Assembly: GCF_014897985.1 (NCBI RefSeq)
Contig: NZ_JABUZA010000039.1
Span: 1 to 45,432, forward strand
Reading direction: 5' to 3'
DNA from: Halomonas colorata
GTDB lineage: Bacteria; Pseudomonadota; Gammaproteobacteria; Pseudomonadales; Halomonadaceae
Length of the DNA stretch: 45,432 nucleotides
Shown: piece after piece, positions 33,260-41,139 of the stretch
Position numbering within the stretch: position 1 is the first letter of the stretch
Layout of the letters: every line of letters begins with the position of its first letter
Translations under genes and position numbers: made by a program
Notes under the pieces: generated by a model
Seen by the model: only the letters and a program-made list of their open reading frames with translations
The model's database searches: none
What the model was told of the DNA's origin: nothing

Positions 33260-34972
33260 TTGAGCGTAAGGCTCAATGCCGGTGGTGGGTACCCGGCAAG
33301 CGGCTATCCCCAAGGAGACACCACCATTAATATTCAGCGCGCATTTTCAAATATCCATAAGCCTATCTTTTTTGGCTCACTAGGCCTGCTGCTAATCGTC
33401 ACGCTGCCATTAATTGCCTTTCCCGAAATGGGCCGCGTGTGGGTAATGGCTGCGCAAGGGTTTGTCACTCAAAACCTCGGCATGCTTTACCAAACGATGG
33501 GCATCGCGTCACTGGGATTCATGATTTACATCGTGTTTAGTGATATTGGCCAGATCAAGCTCGGCGATGTCGACGCTGAGCCTGAATTCTCGCTATTTTC
33601 ATGGGGCGCCATGCTGTTCGCGGCAGGGATTGGGGGCGCAGTGGTTTTCTGGGGCATGGTCGAGTGGATGTATTATCTGCAGAACCCACCGTTTCATGTT
33701 GAGCCCTTCTCCGAGGAAGCGACGGCATGGGCGGCTACCTATGGCATGTTCCACTGGGGGCCTATCGCTTGGTCTATTTATCTTGTGCCGGCACTGCCTA
33801 TGGCCTACTTCCTCCATGTGCGTAAGCACAAGGTACTGCGTATCAGTGAAGCGATCCGGCCGGTTTTGGGTGAGAAGCTCGCGCGTAGTTGGCTGGGTAA
33901 CATTATCGATATCCTGTTTATCTTTGGCATGCTGGGCGGTGGAGCGACCTCATTAGGCATTTTGGTACCGCTGATTAACCAGGGGTTAGGCAACCTGTTT
34001 GGCTTCACCCCTAACCCAGTCAGTCAGATCGGGGTATTGGTGGGTACTACTGCGCTATTTGCCATCAGTGCCTGGCGGGGCTTGAAAGGGGGCATTGAGA
34101 TGCTCTCCGATATCAACATGTGGCTCGGCCTGGCGGTACTGCTGTTTGTGCTGACGGTAGGCCCTACCGTATTTATTCTGGACACGGGCCTTAACTCGAT
34201 TGGATTAATGCTCAGCAACCTGATTCAGATGGCGACCTGGACAGAGCCGTTTGGCAACTTTGATGGTTTTGAAGAGACCGGTTTTCCGCAGGCATGGACG
34301 ATTTTTTACTGGGCGTGGTGGCTGGTGTTTGCGCCCACCGTGGGTCTTTTTATTGCGCGTATTTCAAAGGGGCGGCGGATCAAGACCATGGTAGCGGGCT
34401 CGATTTTCTTTGGCTCCTTAGGTTGCGCGCTGTTTTTTATCATTCTGGGCAACTATGGCCTTTATCTGCAGCTATCAGGCACGCTGGATGTTATTCAGTT
34501 GATGAACGATCAGTCAGCAAACGTGGCCTTCTATGCGGTTCTCGCTGAACTGCCGCTTTCCTGGTTGGTCACCTTGGCGGTGGTGATTTTGCTGTCTATC
34601 TTCACCGCGACGACGTTTGACTCGATTGCTTATATTCTGTCATCCGCCGCGGAAAAGAATCTGGATAAGGAGCCGGCACGTTGGCATCGCCTGTTCTGGG
34701 CATTCACGCTTTCACTGTTGCCCATGTCGCTACTCTTTTTGGGCGGCCTTGAAACCCTGCAGACGGCGAGTATTGTGAGCGGGGTGCCGCTGTTGCTGAT
34801 TGCGCTACTCTTGATGATCTCCATGGTGCGAGCGGCGCAGTATGATTTACGCTATCAACCCAATTACGAAGAGCCGGAGATCAATATAGAGGAGTTCCCG
34901 GAAAATGACCCCTGGACAGAAGAGGGCTCATGGGAAGTAACCGATGATGAAGGCTATCAAGAGAAAACCTAA
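33260..34972 (+). CDS. Divergent BCCT-family (betaine/carnitine/choline) transporter
   Basis: This is an approximately 570-residue inner-membrane carrier with 12 helices. The BCCT signature FYWAWWLVFAPTVGLFIARI appears at about 348-367. In the well-studied BetP box the third Trp, part of the betaine cage, stands where Phe is found here (WWLVF). The glycine stretch of helix 3 reads AAGIGGAVVFWG instead of GMGIG. The substrate may therefore differ from betaine. The acidic C-terminal tail may sense osmotic strength. The start is uncertain: TTG 33260 has no ribosome-binding site, whereas AAGGAG (33312-33317) is ideally spaced before an ATT codon at 33326. It is monocistronic with its own terminator. 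Confidence 0.88.
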   Translation: MSVRLNAGGGYPASGYPQGDTTINIQRAFSNIHKPIFFGSLGLLLIVTLPLIAFPEMGRVWVMAAQGFVTQNLGMLYQTMGIASLGFMIYIVFSDIGQIKLGDVDAEPEFSLFSWGAMLFAAGIGGAVVFWGMVEWMYYLQNPPFHVEPFSEEATAWAATYGMFHWGPIAWSIYLVPALPMAYFLHVRKHKVLRISEAIRPVLGEKLARSWLGNIIDILFIFGMLGGGATSLGILVPLINQGLGNLFGFTPNPVSQIGVLVGTTALFAISAWRGLKGGIEMLSDINMWLGLAVLLFVLTVGPTVFILDTGLNSIGLMLSNLIQMATWTEPFGNFDGFEETGFPQAWTIFYWAWWLVFAPTVGLFIARISKGRRIKTMVAGSIFFGSLGCALFFIILGNYGLYLQLSGTLDVIQLMNDQSANVAFYAVLAELPLSWLVTLAVVILLSIFTATTFDSIAYILSSAAEKNLDKEPARWHRLFWAFTLSLLPMSLLFLGGLETLQTASIVSGVPLLLIALLLMISMVRAAQYDLRYQPNYEEPEINIEEFPENDPWTEEGSWEVTDDEGYQEKT

Positions 34973-34998
34973 AGCATGTAAACATGCACTAACTACAC

Positions 34999-35025
34999 AA
35001 AGGCCACCCAAGCGGTGGCCTTTTT
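34999..35025 (+). terminator. Terminator after the BCCT gene
   Basis: AAAGGCCACC (34999-35008) pairs with GGTGGCCTTT (35014-35023) around CAAGC, with T to 35025. It may also serve the convergent msrQ gene. Confidence 0.9.
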
Positions 35026-35066
35026 ACTTAAGCAGTTTGGCTAAGCAGATTAGCGACACAGATTAA

Positions 35067-35693
35067 TTATGCGGAGTGCTTCAGCCGTTGGCGTACCTTG
35101 GGCAGCATGCGTGATATGGCGGGAATCCGCAGGCACATTAATAGCGCGCCTGCCATGGCGTATAAAAACCACTCCTGCATATCGGCACGTACTATCCATA
35201 AGAAGTGCAGCAGCACTAGCGCTAATATAACGTAGATAAGCTTATGCAGTGTTTTCCAGCGCTTGCCCAGTTTGCGCATAGCCCAGCGGTTGGACGTGGC
35301 GCCAAGGGCGGCTAAGCCTAACAGCGCTAGCATGCCAACGATGATGTACGGTCGTTTAATGATTTCACTGCCTAGCTGGGCCCAGTTAAGCCCCAGAATA
35401 AACAGCACGTAGCAGACCAGGTGTAAAAAAGCGTAGGCGAGCGTCCAAAGGCCCAACTGACGACGGATAACGCTAAAGCCTTTCCAGCGTGTCAGCTTGG
35501 TCAGTGGCGTAAGTGTCAAGGTAAGCAGCAGTAGCCATAAGGCGGCTTGGCCTATATTTAACAGCAAATAGCGCCCAGGTTCTGGGCCCGCCATATTGTT
35601 GGCAACCTGCAAGCTCCACCAGCCCAAAGGCACCAAGGCGCCAATGAAAACACCTATTCGCCATAGCGTAATAAAATAAGTCGGCATAGGCAT
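35067..35693 (-). CDS. msrQ: Heme-binding membrane subunit MsrQ
   Basis: MsrQ (YedZ) is the b-type heme protein of the inner membrane that feeds electrons from quinol or flavin to periplasmic MsrP. The 208 residues form about six helices. His residues suitable for heme ligation lie in AYAFLHLVCY (helix 3) and in LHKLIYVILALVLLHFLWI. The start ATG 35693 overlaps the msrP stop (TAATG), the usual msrPQ arrangement. Confidence 0.93.
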   Translation of the reverse strand: MPMPTYFITLWRIGVFIGALVPLGWWSLQVANNMAGPEPGRYLLLNIGQAALWLLLLTLTLTPLTKLTRWKGFSVIRRQLGLWTLAYAFLHLVCYVLFILGLNWAQLGSEIIKRPYIIVGMLALLGLAALGATSNRWAMRKLGKRWKTLHKLIYVILALVLLHFLWIVRADMQEWFLYAMAGALLMCLRIPAISRMLPKVRQRLKHSA

Positions 35694-36718
35694 TAGTAGT
35701 GGGTCCGAAGATCCATGTCAGCGTATAAGCTGGCTACTTCATCGCCATAACCATTGAACATGCGCGTATCGATGATATTGGTATTGAACAGGCTGTTAGG
35801 TAAGCGGCGCTCGGTTGCCTGGCTCCAGCGGGGATGATCGACTTCTGGGTTCACGTTGGCATAGAAACCATATTCATTGGCGGCGATCTGCTGCCACGAA
35901 TTAAGCGGCTCCTCCTCAACAAGTGAAATGCGCACAATCGACTTGATGCTTTTAAAACCATACTTCCAAGGCACTACCAGGCGCAGCGGTGCACCGTTTT
36001 GATTGGGAAGCTCTCGTCCGTACATACCCATGGCGAGAAAACTAAGCGGGTGCATCGCCTCATCAAGGCGTAGACCCTCCACATAGGGCCAGTCGATAAG
36101 GCCAAAAGAGGAACGCTGACCCGGCATCTGCTCAGGATCCACCAGCGTTTCAAAGCGTACGTACTTGGCCTTTGAGGTTGGTTCTGCGCGCTGTATAACG
36201 TCGGCCAGCGAGATGCCCAGCCAGGGAATGACCATCGACCAAGCTTCCACGCAGCGTAGCCGGTAAATACGCTCTTCAAATTGGGAAGGCTTGGCGATAT
36301 CTTCAAGGGCGAAGCGTCCTGCGTTATTGACTTCACCATCAATCACCACGCTCCAGGGCTGGGTGACCAGTGATCCCGCTTTTCGGGCAGGGTCGCTCTT
36401 GCCGGTACCAAACTCGAAAAAATTGTTATAGCCGCTGGCATCGGCAAAGGGCGCCATTTTGTCCTGGCTGGGGTCGCTAGGCACGATAGCTTGCCATTCG
36501 GCCGCATCACGTTTGGCCTTGAACCACTCAGGAGCATCCCCTTCAGGAACATCGGCATAGTCAGAAGGCTGCTCCTGGGCCGTGGCATTGCCTGCTAACG
36601 CCAAACCAGCGCCGAGGCCCGCAAGCCCACCCATAAAGCGTCTGCGCGATAGATAGATCGACTCAGGAGTAACCTCCGATTCGTGCAAGTCACTGGGCTT
36701 GGCAATTTTTATCAGCAT
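35693..36718 (-). CDS. msrP: Molybdopterin methionine sulfoxide reductase MsrP
   Basis: MsrP (YedY) repairs oxidised methionine in periplasmic proteins. The 341-residue precursor has a Tat signal (SRRRFMGGLAGLG, residues 24-36) and an AxA-type cleavage region (GNATAQEQ). The molybdenum-ligand Cys is C156 (RLRCVEAWSM). ATG 36718 is chosen because GGAG lies 7 bases ahead; the frame upstream adds 16 residues without family likeness. It is coupled to msrQ. It needs molybdopterin without added nucleotide. Confidence 0.95.
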   Translation of the reverse strand: MLIKIAKPSDLHESEVTPESIYLSRRRFMGGLAGLGAGLALAGNATAQEQPSDYADVPEGDAPEWFKAKRDAAEWQAIVPSDPSQDKMAPFADASGYNNFFEFGTGKSDPARKAGSLVTQPWSVVIDGEVNNAGRFALEDIAKPSQFEERIYRLRCVEAWSMVIPWLGISLADVIQRAEPTSKAKYVRFETLVDPEQMPGQRSSFGLIDWPYVEGLRLDEAMHPLSFLAMGMYGRELPNQNGAPLRLVVPWKYGFKSIKSIVRISLVEEEPLNSWQQIAANEYGFYANVNPEVDHPRWSQATERRLPNSLFNTNIIDTRMFNGYGDEVASLYADMDLRTHY

Positions 36719-36915
36719 GGTGATGCTCCGGCCAGTCATCACTTGTCGCGTAGAGCGATAAAGCACTGAGTGGCTCTAAAAGTGACGGGCCATTGATAAG
36801 TGGATCTAGACATAATGCCTTCTCTATAAATAGCCTAGGTAATGTCTCAAGGCGTAAATTAGAATTCAACGCAAATGCCTTAAATGTTCTGGTTGGCCGT
36901 TAGGTTTTAAGTAAT

Positions 36916-37947
36916 TTACTCATCGCCTTTGGGCTGCTTTTCTCTGACGTTTATAGACGCAGGTAGTTCAGAAAGCTGTTGCTGTAGCGCGGCCATCTGC
37001 TGAGCCATTTCGCTCTGCCATTCGCGCTCAATATTTGCCTGTTCTGCTTGCTGCTTGCTGCTGGCCTGGGCGTCAGTCAATTGCTGGCTTAGTGACGCCA
37101 GGCGCTCTTCCAGTGTCGTAATGTGCTGCTCAAGCTCTTTTGATTGCTGGGCGTATTTGGTTGCCTGAGTCTGCTGTTCGAGTAGATCGTTGCGATTAAG
37201 CTTTAGCTCCTCGGTTAACGCCTCAATACGCTGCTGTTTCTGATGCAGCCGTTTCTGCGAGGATTTTTCTTCCTGGGCGCGCTCTTGACGAGCTTCGTCC
37301 AGCATTGTCATTAACCTTCCCTCGGCGTTTTCATTGCGCTGTTCTTCTTGAGCCAAGCGTTTTTCCCAGGCGCTCTGCTGATCTTTTAACTCAGCGACAT
37401 GCTGCTGAGTAAGCGTCGCATTGTGTTGCTGCAGTGCTTCGTGGGCTTTTTTCAGCTGCTGGCTTTCTGCCCGTCCCTCATTAGCGGCTTGAAGCAAATG
37501 CTGTTCATTTGCCTGGCTCGCGGCAAATTCGCGGTTAAGTGCTTCCAGGCGCTGCTCTGTATGGCGGAGATGGTCGGCCAGGGCGCTCTCACGCTGCTCT
37601 GCATTGGCGGCCAAGTGGGCGGCATCGATAGCCGCTTGCTGGGCTTCTTCTACCTGACGGTTTGCCTCCTCTCGATAGTGGGCCAGCGCTTGGTTGGCGA
37701 CATCCTGCGCTTCACGCCATAGCTCACTGGCCACGTTGACCACAACTTCAGGAACGCCTTTAGGCGGCGGAATATCCCTGTTCTGCTCACGCTCGGTGCG
37801 CCAATGGCGGAAGTGTTCACTAATCGTAGTAAAGCTTCCTGTTCCTAATACCTCGCGGATTCTTTGCACGCTTGGCGTATCACCGCGGGTTAAGAGCGTA
37901 TCAATTGCCTGCTGAACATCACTGTACTGAATGCCACTGCGCGCCAT
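36916..37947 (-). CDS. KfrA-like coiled-coil DNA-binding protein
   Basis: The N-terminal 70-100 residues match the KfrA_N type DNA-binding domain (YSDVQQAIDTLLTRGDTPSV, then IREVLGTGSFTTISEHFRHW). Some 230 residues of Gln/Glu/Ala-rich heptads follow, predicting one long coiled coil. A short basic end closes the 343-residue protein. KfrA of IncP plasmids is an autorepressor linked to stable inheritance. A chromosomal copy divergent from a tyrosine recombinase, with inverted repeats between, suggests it binds that shared region. Coiled-coil similarity alone would be weak; the N-domain supports the call. Confidence 0.85.
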   Translation of the reverse strand: MARSGIQYSDVQQAIDTLLTRGDTPSVQRIREVLGTGSFTTISEHFRHWRTEREQNRDIPPPKGVPEVVVNVASELWREAQDVANQALAHYREEANRQVEEAQQAAIDAAHLAANAEQRESALADHLRHTEQRLEALNREFAASQANEQHLLQAANEGRAESQQLKKAHEALQQHNATLTQQHVAELKDQQSAWEKRLAQEEQRNENAEGRLMTMLDEARQERAQEEKSSQKRLHQKQQRIEALTEELKLNRNDLLEQQTQATKYAQQSKELEQHITTLEERLASLSQQLTDAQASSKQQAEQANIEREWQSEMAQQMAALQQQLSELPASINVREKQPKGDE

Positions 37948-38015
37948 GCTCTTTGCCTTCCTGAATAGATTACTAAATAACGCTATTTTCTGCGTAATTG
38001 CTTACAAACACAATA

Positions 38016-38039
38016 ATTACGTTATATGTAATACGTAAT
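38016..38039. promoter_or_regulatory. Inverted repeat (7-bp arms, 10-bp spacer)
   Basis: ATTACGT (38016-38022) and ACGTAAT (38033-38039) lie between the divergent kfrA-like and recombinase genes, 69 bases ahead of the former. The position suits an autoregulatory operator. Confidence 0.5.
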
Positions 38040-38060
38040 AATATTTATCAATACATGAAT

Positions 38061-38092
38061 AAATTCAAGATTACTCTTATTATCTTGAATTT
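38061..38092. promoter_or_regulatory. Inverted repeat (perfect 11-bp arms, 10-bp spacer)
   Basis: AAATTCAAGAT (38061-38071) and ATCTTGAATTT (38082-38092) are perfect arms around TACTCTTATT. The spacing equals that of the repeat at 38016. Arms of 11 bp around a short spacer also resemble tyrosine-recombinase core sites, although those usually have 6-8 bp spacers. Confidence 0.55.
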
Positions 38093-38195
38093 AATGAATC
38101 ATATCGCCATACTTACAACCCTAGAAAAACAAACACATGGAATTTAAAACGGCATAGTGCTCATTAGCGCTGCTGATTAAGGAAAAGACCCGGTT

Positions 38196-39335
38196 ATGAC
38201 GCAATTAGGCGTAATTATTGAGCAAAATGAGGCTTTTCTAGCGCAAAATGGGGCAGGGCAGCCCATCGCATCGGCGCGGATAGACGCCGCTGACGATGCT
38301 CAAGCCGTTGCGGCATGGCTCGCCGAGTATCAAGACAGTCCGCAAACGTGGAAAAGTTACCGCCGTGAAGCCGAACGGCTACTGCTTTGGCTAGGCAACC
38401 AGCAGCAACCGCTAACCGCCATGAACCGTGAAGCTCTGCGCCAATTCGAAGCGTTTCTAGCAGATCCACAGCCAGCCAATCAGTGGGTAGGGCCTTCAAA
38501 GCCTCGTTACCACCCAGACTGGCGGCCATTTAGGGGGCCGTTATCGCCAGCCAGTCGGCGGCAGAGCTTGATTATTTTGCAGGGGCTATTCAGCTGGCTG
38601 GTGGAAGCCGGGTGGGTAAATCACAACCCATTTCGGCTAATGCGCGACAAATCCCGTCGCTTAAACAATCAGTCGTCGCGTATTGAGCGCTATCTTGAAC
38701 GCGACCTGTGGGAATGGCTGTGGCAATGGCTTAATAGGCCTTTAACTCCTGCTAATAGTGGAAAGCGTGCTGAGTACGAGCAGGCCAGACGCCGGTTTAT
38801 TTTTGGCTTTGCTTATTTGCTGGCACCTCGCATCAGCGAAATAGCGGATGCGCGAATGGGCGATTTTTATCAAGCAGAAGGGCGCTGGTGGTGGTCCGTA
38901 GTAGGTAAGGGGAGTAAGTTAGCGCGTGTTCCTTTACCCGATGATATGCAGATATGTTTGGCTGATTGGCGGCAGGCATTAGGGCTTGAGGATAAGCCAG
39001 CGCATCTGGATGAAACGCCTGCCGTTCGGGCATTGGATGGGCGGCGCAGTATTGGCCATAATCAGCTATATCGGCTAATTCGAGATACGTTTACGGAGGC
39101 GGCCAATGCGCTTGAAATGGAGGATGGCTCGCCTGCTTATGTGGCGGCGCTGCGCAAGGCAACGCCGCACTGGTTGCGCCACACTTCGATTACCCATCAG
39201 GCACAGGCCGGAATCAGTTTGCGCCATCTGGCCGAAAGCGCTCGCCATGCACGCCTGGATACTACGTCGCGCTATCTGCACACCGAAGATAATGAGTGGC
39301 ACCAGGAACAGCAGCGCCATCGGCTTACGCTATAA
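38196..39335 (+). CDS. Tyrosine-type site-specific recombinase
   Basis: This 379-residue recombinase is complete. The SAM-like core-binding domain covers about 35-145 and the catalytic domain about 165-370. All catalytic residues are present: R212 (APRISE), K238 (GKGSK), H325 and R328 (HWLRH), H351 (SARHARLD) and nucleophile Y360 (TSRYLH). It is larger than XerC/XerD (about 300) and is not beside a tRNA or phage genes. It is divergent from the kfrA-like gene across 248 bases holding two inverted repeats. Its recombination site is unknown. Confidence 0.9.
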   Translation: MTQLGVIIEQNEAFLAQNGAGQPIASARIDAADDAQAVAAWLAEYQDSPQTWKSYRREAERLLLWLGNQQQPLTAMNREALRQFEAFLADPQPANQWVGPSKPRYHPDWRPFRGPLSPASRRQSLIILQGLFSWLVEAGWVNHNPFRLMRDKSRRLNNQSSRIERYLERDLWEWLWQWLNRPLTPANSGKRAEYEQARRRFIFGFAYLLAPRISEIADARMGDFYQAEGRWWWSVVGKGSKLARVPLPDDMQICLADWRQALGLEDKPAHLDETPAVRALDGRRSIGHNQLYRLIRDTFTEAANALEMEDGSPAYVAALRKATPHWLRHTSITHQAQAGISLRHLAESARHARLDTTSRYLHTEDNEWHQEQQRHRLTL

Positions 39336-39382
39336 AGCTAATTTCAAAAGCAAAGCTATCCACGCAAGGTGCGTTGAACCCG

Positions 39383-39388
39383 TATAAT
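39383..39388 (+). promoter_or_regulatory. Candidate -10 box for sufE
   Basis: A perfect TATAAT lies 40 bases ahead of the sufE start, in the gap after the recombinase gene. No matching -35 hexamer is seen at normal spacing. Confidence 0.4.
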
Positions 39389-39427
39389 GATGCGACGTTT
39401 TTAAATCGAATGTAAAAAGGAACGAGT

Positions 39428-39844
39428 ATGAGCACTTCCGGCGCCGAACAGGCCCAGCAGGAGCTAATCGAAGATTTTGAAATGTTTGATAACTGGATGG
39501 ACCGTTATCAATACATTATCGATATGGGCAAGCAGCTCCCTGATTTTCCAGAGGAGTGTAAAACAGAAGAATTCAAGATACAGGGCTGCCAGTCAAACGT
39601 ATGGATGCGCCATGACGTTCAAGGTGATCAGCTAATTTTTAACGCTACCTCGGACGCGGCCATTGTGTCTGGGCTTATTGCGGTACTACTGCGTATTTAT
39701 AGCGGGCGTACCGCGGCTGAAATTCGCACAACGGAGCCGCATTTTCTAACGGATTTGGGGCTGGATAAGCATTTGTCACCGACACGCAGCAATGGCCTGC
39801 ATGCCATGCTGGAACGTATTTACCTGGTTGCCCAGCAAGGATAA
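39428..39844 (+). CDS. sufE: SufE-family cysteine desulfuration protein
   Basis: SufE accepts persulfide sulfur from the desulfurase SufS and passes it on for iron-sulfur cluster assembly in the cytoplasm. The 138-residue protein has the active Cys54 in FKIQGCQSNVWM, followed by the conserved SGLIAVLLRIYSGR. AAAAGGAACG precedes ATG 39428. It stands apart from any suf operon in this window and converges on yidD with 9 bases between stops. CsdE is an alternative name, since the two families look alike. Confidence 0.9.
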   Translation: MSTSGAEQAQQELIEDFEMFDNWMDRYQYIIDMGKQLPDFPEECKTEEFKIQGCQSNVWMRHDVQGDQLIFNATSDAAIVSGLIAVLLRIYSGRTAAEIRTTEPHFLTDLGLDKHLSPTRSNGLHAMLERIYLVAQQG

Positions 39845-39853
39845 TTGGAACGC

Positions 39854-40189
39854 TCAGAGGCGAGGATGGTGGTTACAGCAAGAGGAGGGCGGTGACTGCT
39901 CGTCATCCTCTTTGCATAGCTGTTCACTGCGTCCGCCGGGGACCGGGTCCATGCCGCCGGGATTGCCGGGGTGGCATTTGATAATTCGCTTGATCGCCAT
40001 CCATCCGCCCTTAAGCGGGCCATGAACCTGGATAGCTTCAATAGTGTAGGATGAGCAGCTGGGCCAAAACCTGCAGCGCGGGCCAAGCAGTGGGCTGATA
40101 ACATACTGATAGGTGCGCACAGCGCCCACCATTAAGCTAATGATCAACTGACGTAAGATCCTGCCTGCCGCCCGCGCCCAGTAAATCAC
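39854..40189 (-). CDS. yidD: YidD membrane-insertion factor with Cys/His tail
   Basis: YidD is a small amphipathic protein that helps YidC insert membrane proteins. The core (about 12-84) has the signatures [20 protein letters not shown] and [19 protein letters not shown]. It normally sits in the rpmH-rnpA-yidD-yidC cluster; here it ends the zur-hisI run. GTG 40189 overlaps the hisI stop (TAGTG). At 111 residues it is longer than usual (about 85), with a tail containing C92, C104, C105, H107 and H108 that might bind metal. Confidence 0.9.
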   Translation of the reverse strand: MIYWARAAGRILRQLIISLMVGAVRTYQYVISPLLGPRCRFWPSCSSYTIEAIQVHGPLKGGWMAIKRIIKCHPGNPGGMDPVPGGRSEQLCKEDDEQSPPSSCCNHHPRL

Positions 40190-40656
40190 TACTGTTTACC
40201 GTAAAGCTCATCAGGATTGATAAGCGGCTCGCTATTAATGGTGGCGTGTTCATGCGTTAGCGAGAGATAAAAGCAGCTTCGCCGACCGGTATGGCAGGCA
40301 GGGCCGGTTTGTTCTACCTGCAGTAAAAGCGTATCGCCATCGCAATCAAGAGCGGCTGATTTTAAATGCTGTTGCTGTCCTGATGACTCACCTTTGCGCC
40401 AGAGCTTTTTACGTGAACGCGAGTAGTAGCACACCCGGTGGGTATTAAGCGTTTCTTCCAGCGCTTCGCGGTTCATCCAGGCCATCATTAACACTTCTTG
40501 CGTATCATGCTGCTGGGCGATGGCGGGTAGCAATCCATCAGCATTGAAACGCACGGCATCAAGTAACGTGGCGGTGGCAGGCAGCTCATCTTGCGGAGAA
40601 GCCGACTCAAGTGCCTTAAATAGCTTATCGGTCGGCTGTTGATCAAAACGGGACAT
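40189..40656 (-). CDS. hisI: Phosphoribosyl-AMP cyclohydrolase
   Basis: HisI opens the adenine ring of phosphoribosyl-AMP, the third step of histidine synthesis. It is a zinc enzyme. The three zinc cysteines C105, C121 and C128 (DCDGD, PACHTG, RSCFY) are spaced 16 and 7, as in the Methanothermobacter enzyme. The 155-residue protein has about 40 extra N-terminal residues and no HisE domain. It starts 5 bases after zur and is coupled to yidD. Because zur precedes it, it may be a paralogue expressed under zinc limitation rather than the main hisI. Confidence 0.93.
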   Translation of the reverse strand: MSRFDQQPTDKLFKALESASPQDELPATATLLDAVRFNADGLLPAIAQQHDTQEVLMMAWMNREALEETLNTHRVCYYSRSRKKLWRKGESSGQQQHLKSAALDCDGDTLLLQVEQTGPACHTGRRSCFYLSLTHEHATINSEPLINPDELYGKQ

Positions 40657-40661
40657 AAAGA

Positions 40662-41120
40662 TTATTCACTTTTGGCTCGGCAGTTTTGGCAAAGGCCCTG
40701 CAATTCAATTGTTTGCCGCTCAACACTAAAGCCTTGTCGGTTAGCAAACACTGCTAGCTGGTCGCTTACTTCATCTAAATGCAGCTCTTCAACATAACCA
40801 CAATTACGGCAAATCAGCAGCTGGAAGCCGTGAATATGCTCAGGGCAGGCACATGCCACGTAAGAATTTTGTGACTCAATGCGGTGCACCAGCCCCTGGT
40901 CGATCAAAAATTCAAGCGCGCGATAGACCGTAGGGGGGCGAGCGGCCGCATGCTCAGTTGAGAGCTGATCCAGCAGGTCGTAGGCTTTCAAGCCGCCACC
41001 ATTATTAGCAATCAGCTCAAGTACACGGCGACGAATCGGGGTAAACCGAACGCCGCGGCTATGGCACTGTGATTCCGCTTGTTGAAGTAGCGTATTCGCT
41101 TCAGTCATTGGAGCACTCAT
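40662..41120 (-). CDS. zur: Zur-type Fur-family regulator
   Basis: This is a 152-residue metal-dependent repressor. A winged helix (about 22-85, PPTVYRALEFLIDQGLVHRI) precedes the dimer domain. The structural zinc site is C104/C107 (CRNC) with C144/C147 (CQNC), at nearly the E. coli Zur positions (103, 106, 143, 146). C88 and H96 lie where the sensing site is in Zur. That favours Zur over Fur. No znuABC is present; it lies 19 bases after the ATP-grasp gene and 5 before hisI. Confidence 0.88.
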   Translation of the reverse strand: MSAPMTEANTLLQQAESQCHSRGVRFTPIRRRVLELIANNGGGLKAYDLLDQLSTEHAAARPPTVYRALEFLIDQGLVHRIESQNSYVACACPEHIHGFQLLICRNCGYVEELHLDEVSDQLAVFANRQGFSVERQTIELQGLCQNCRAKSE

Positions 41121-41139
41121 TAAACGTCATCACTCTAGT

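Noticed and set aside
38196..39335. Phage or integron integrase
   Set aside because: There are no phage genes, attC-like repeats or tRNA nearby, and the protein lacks an integron-specific insertion.
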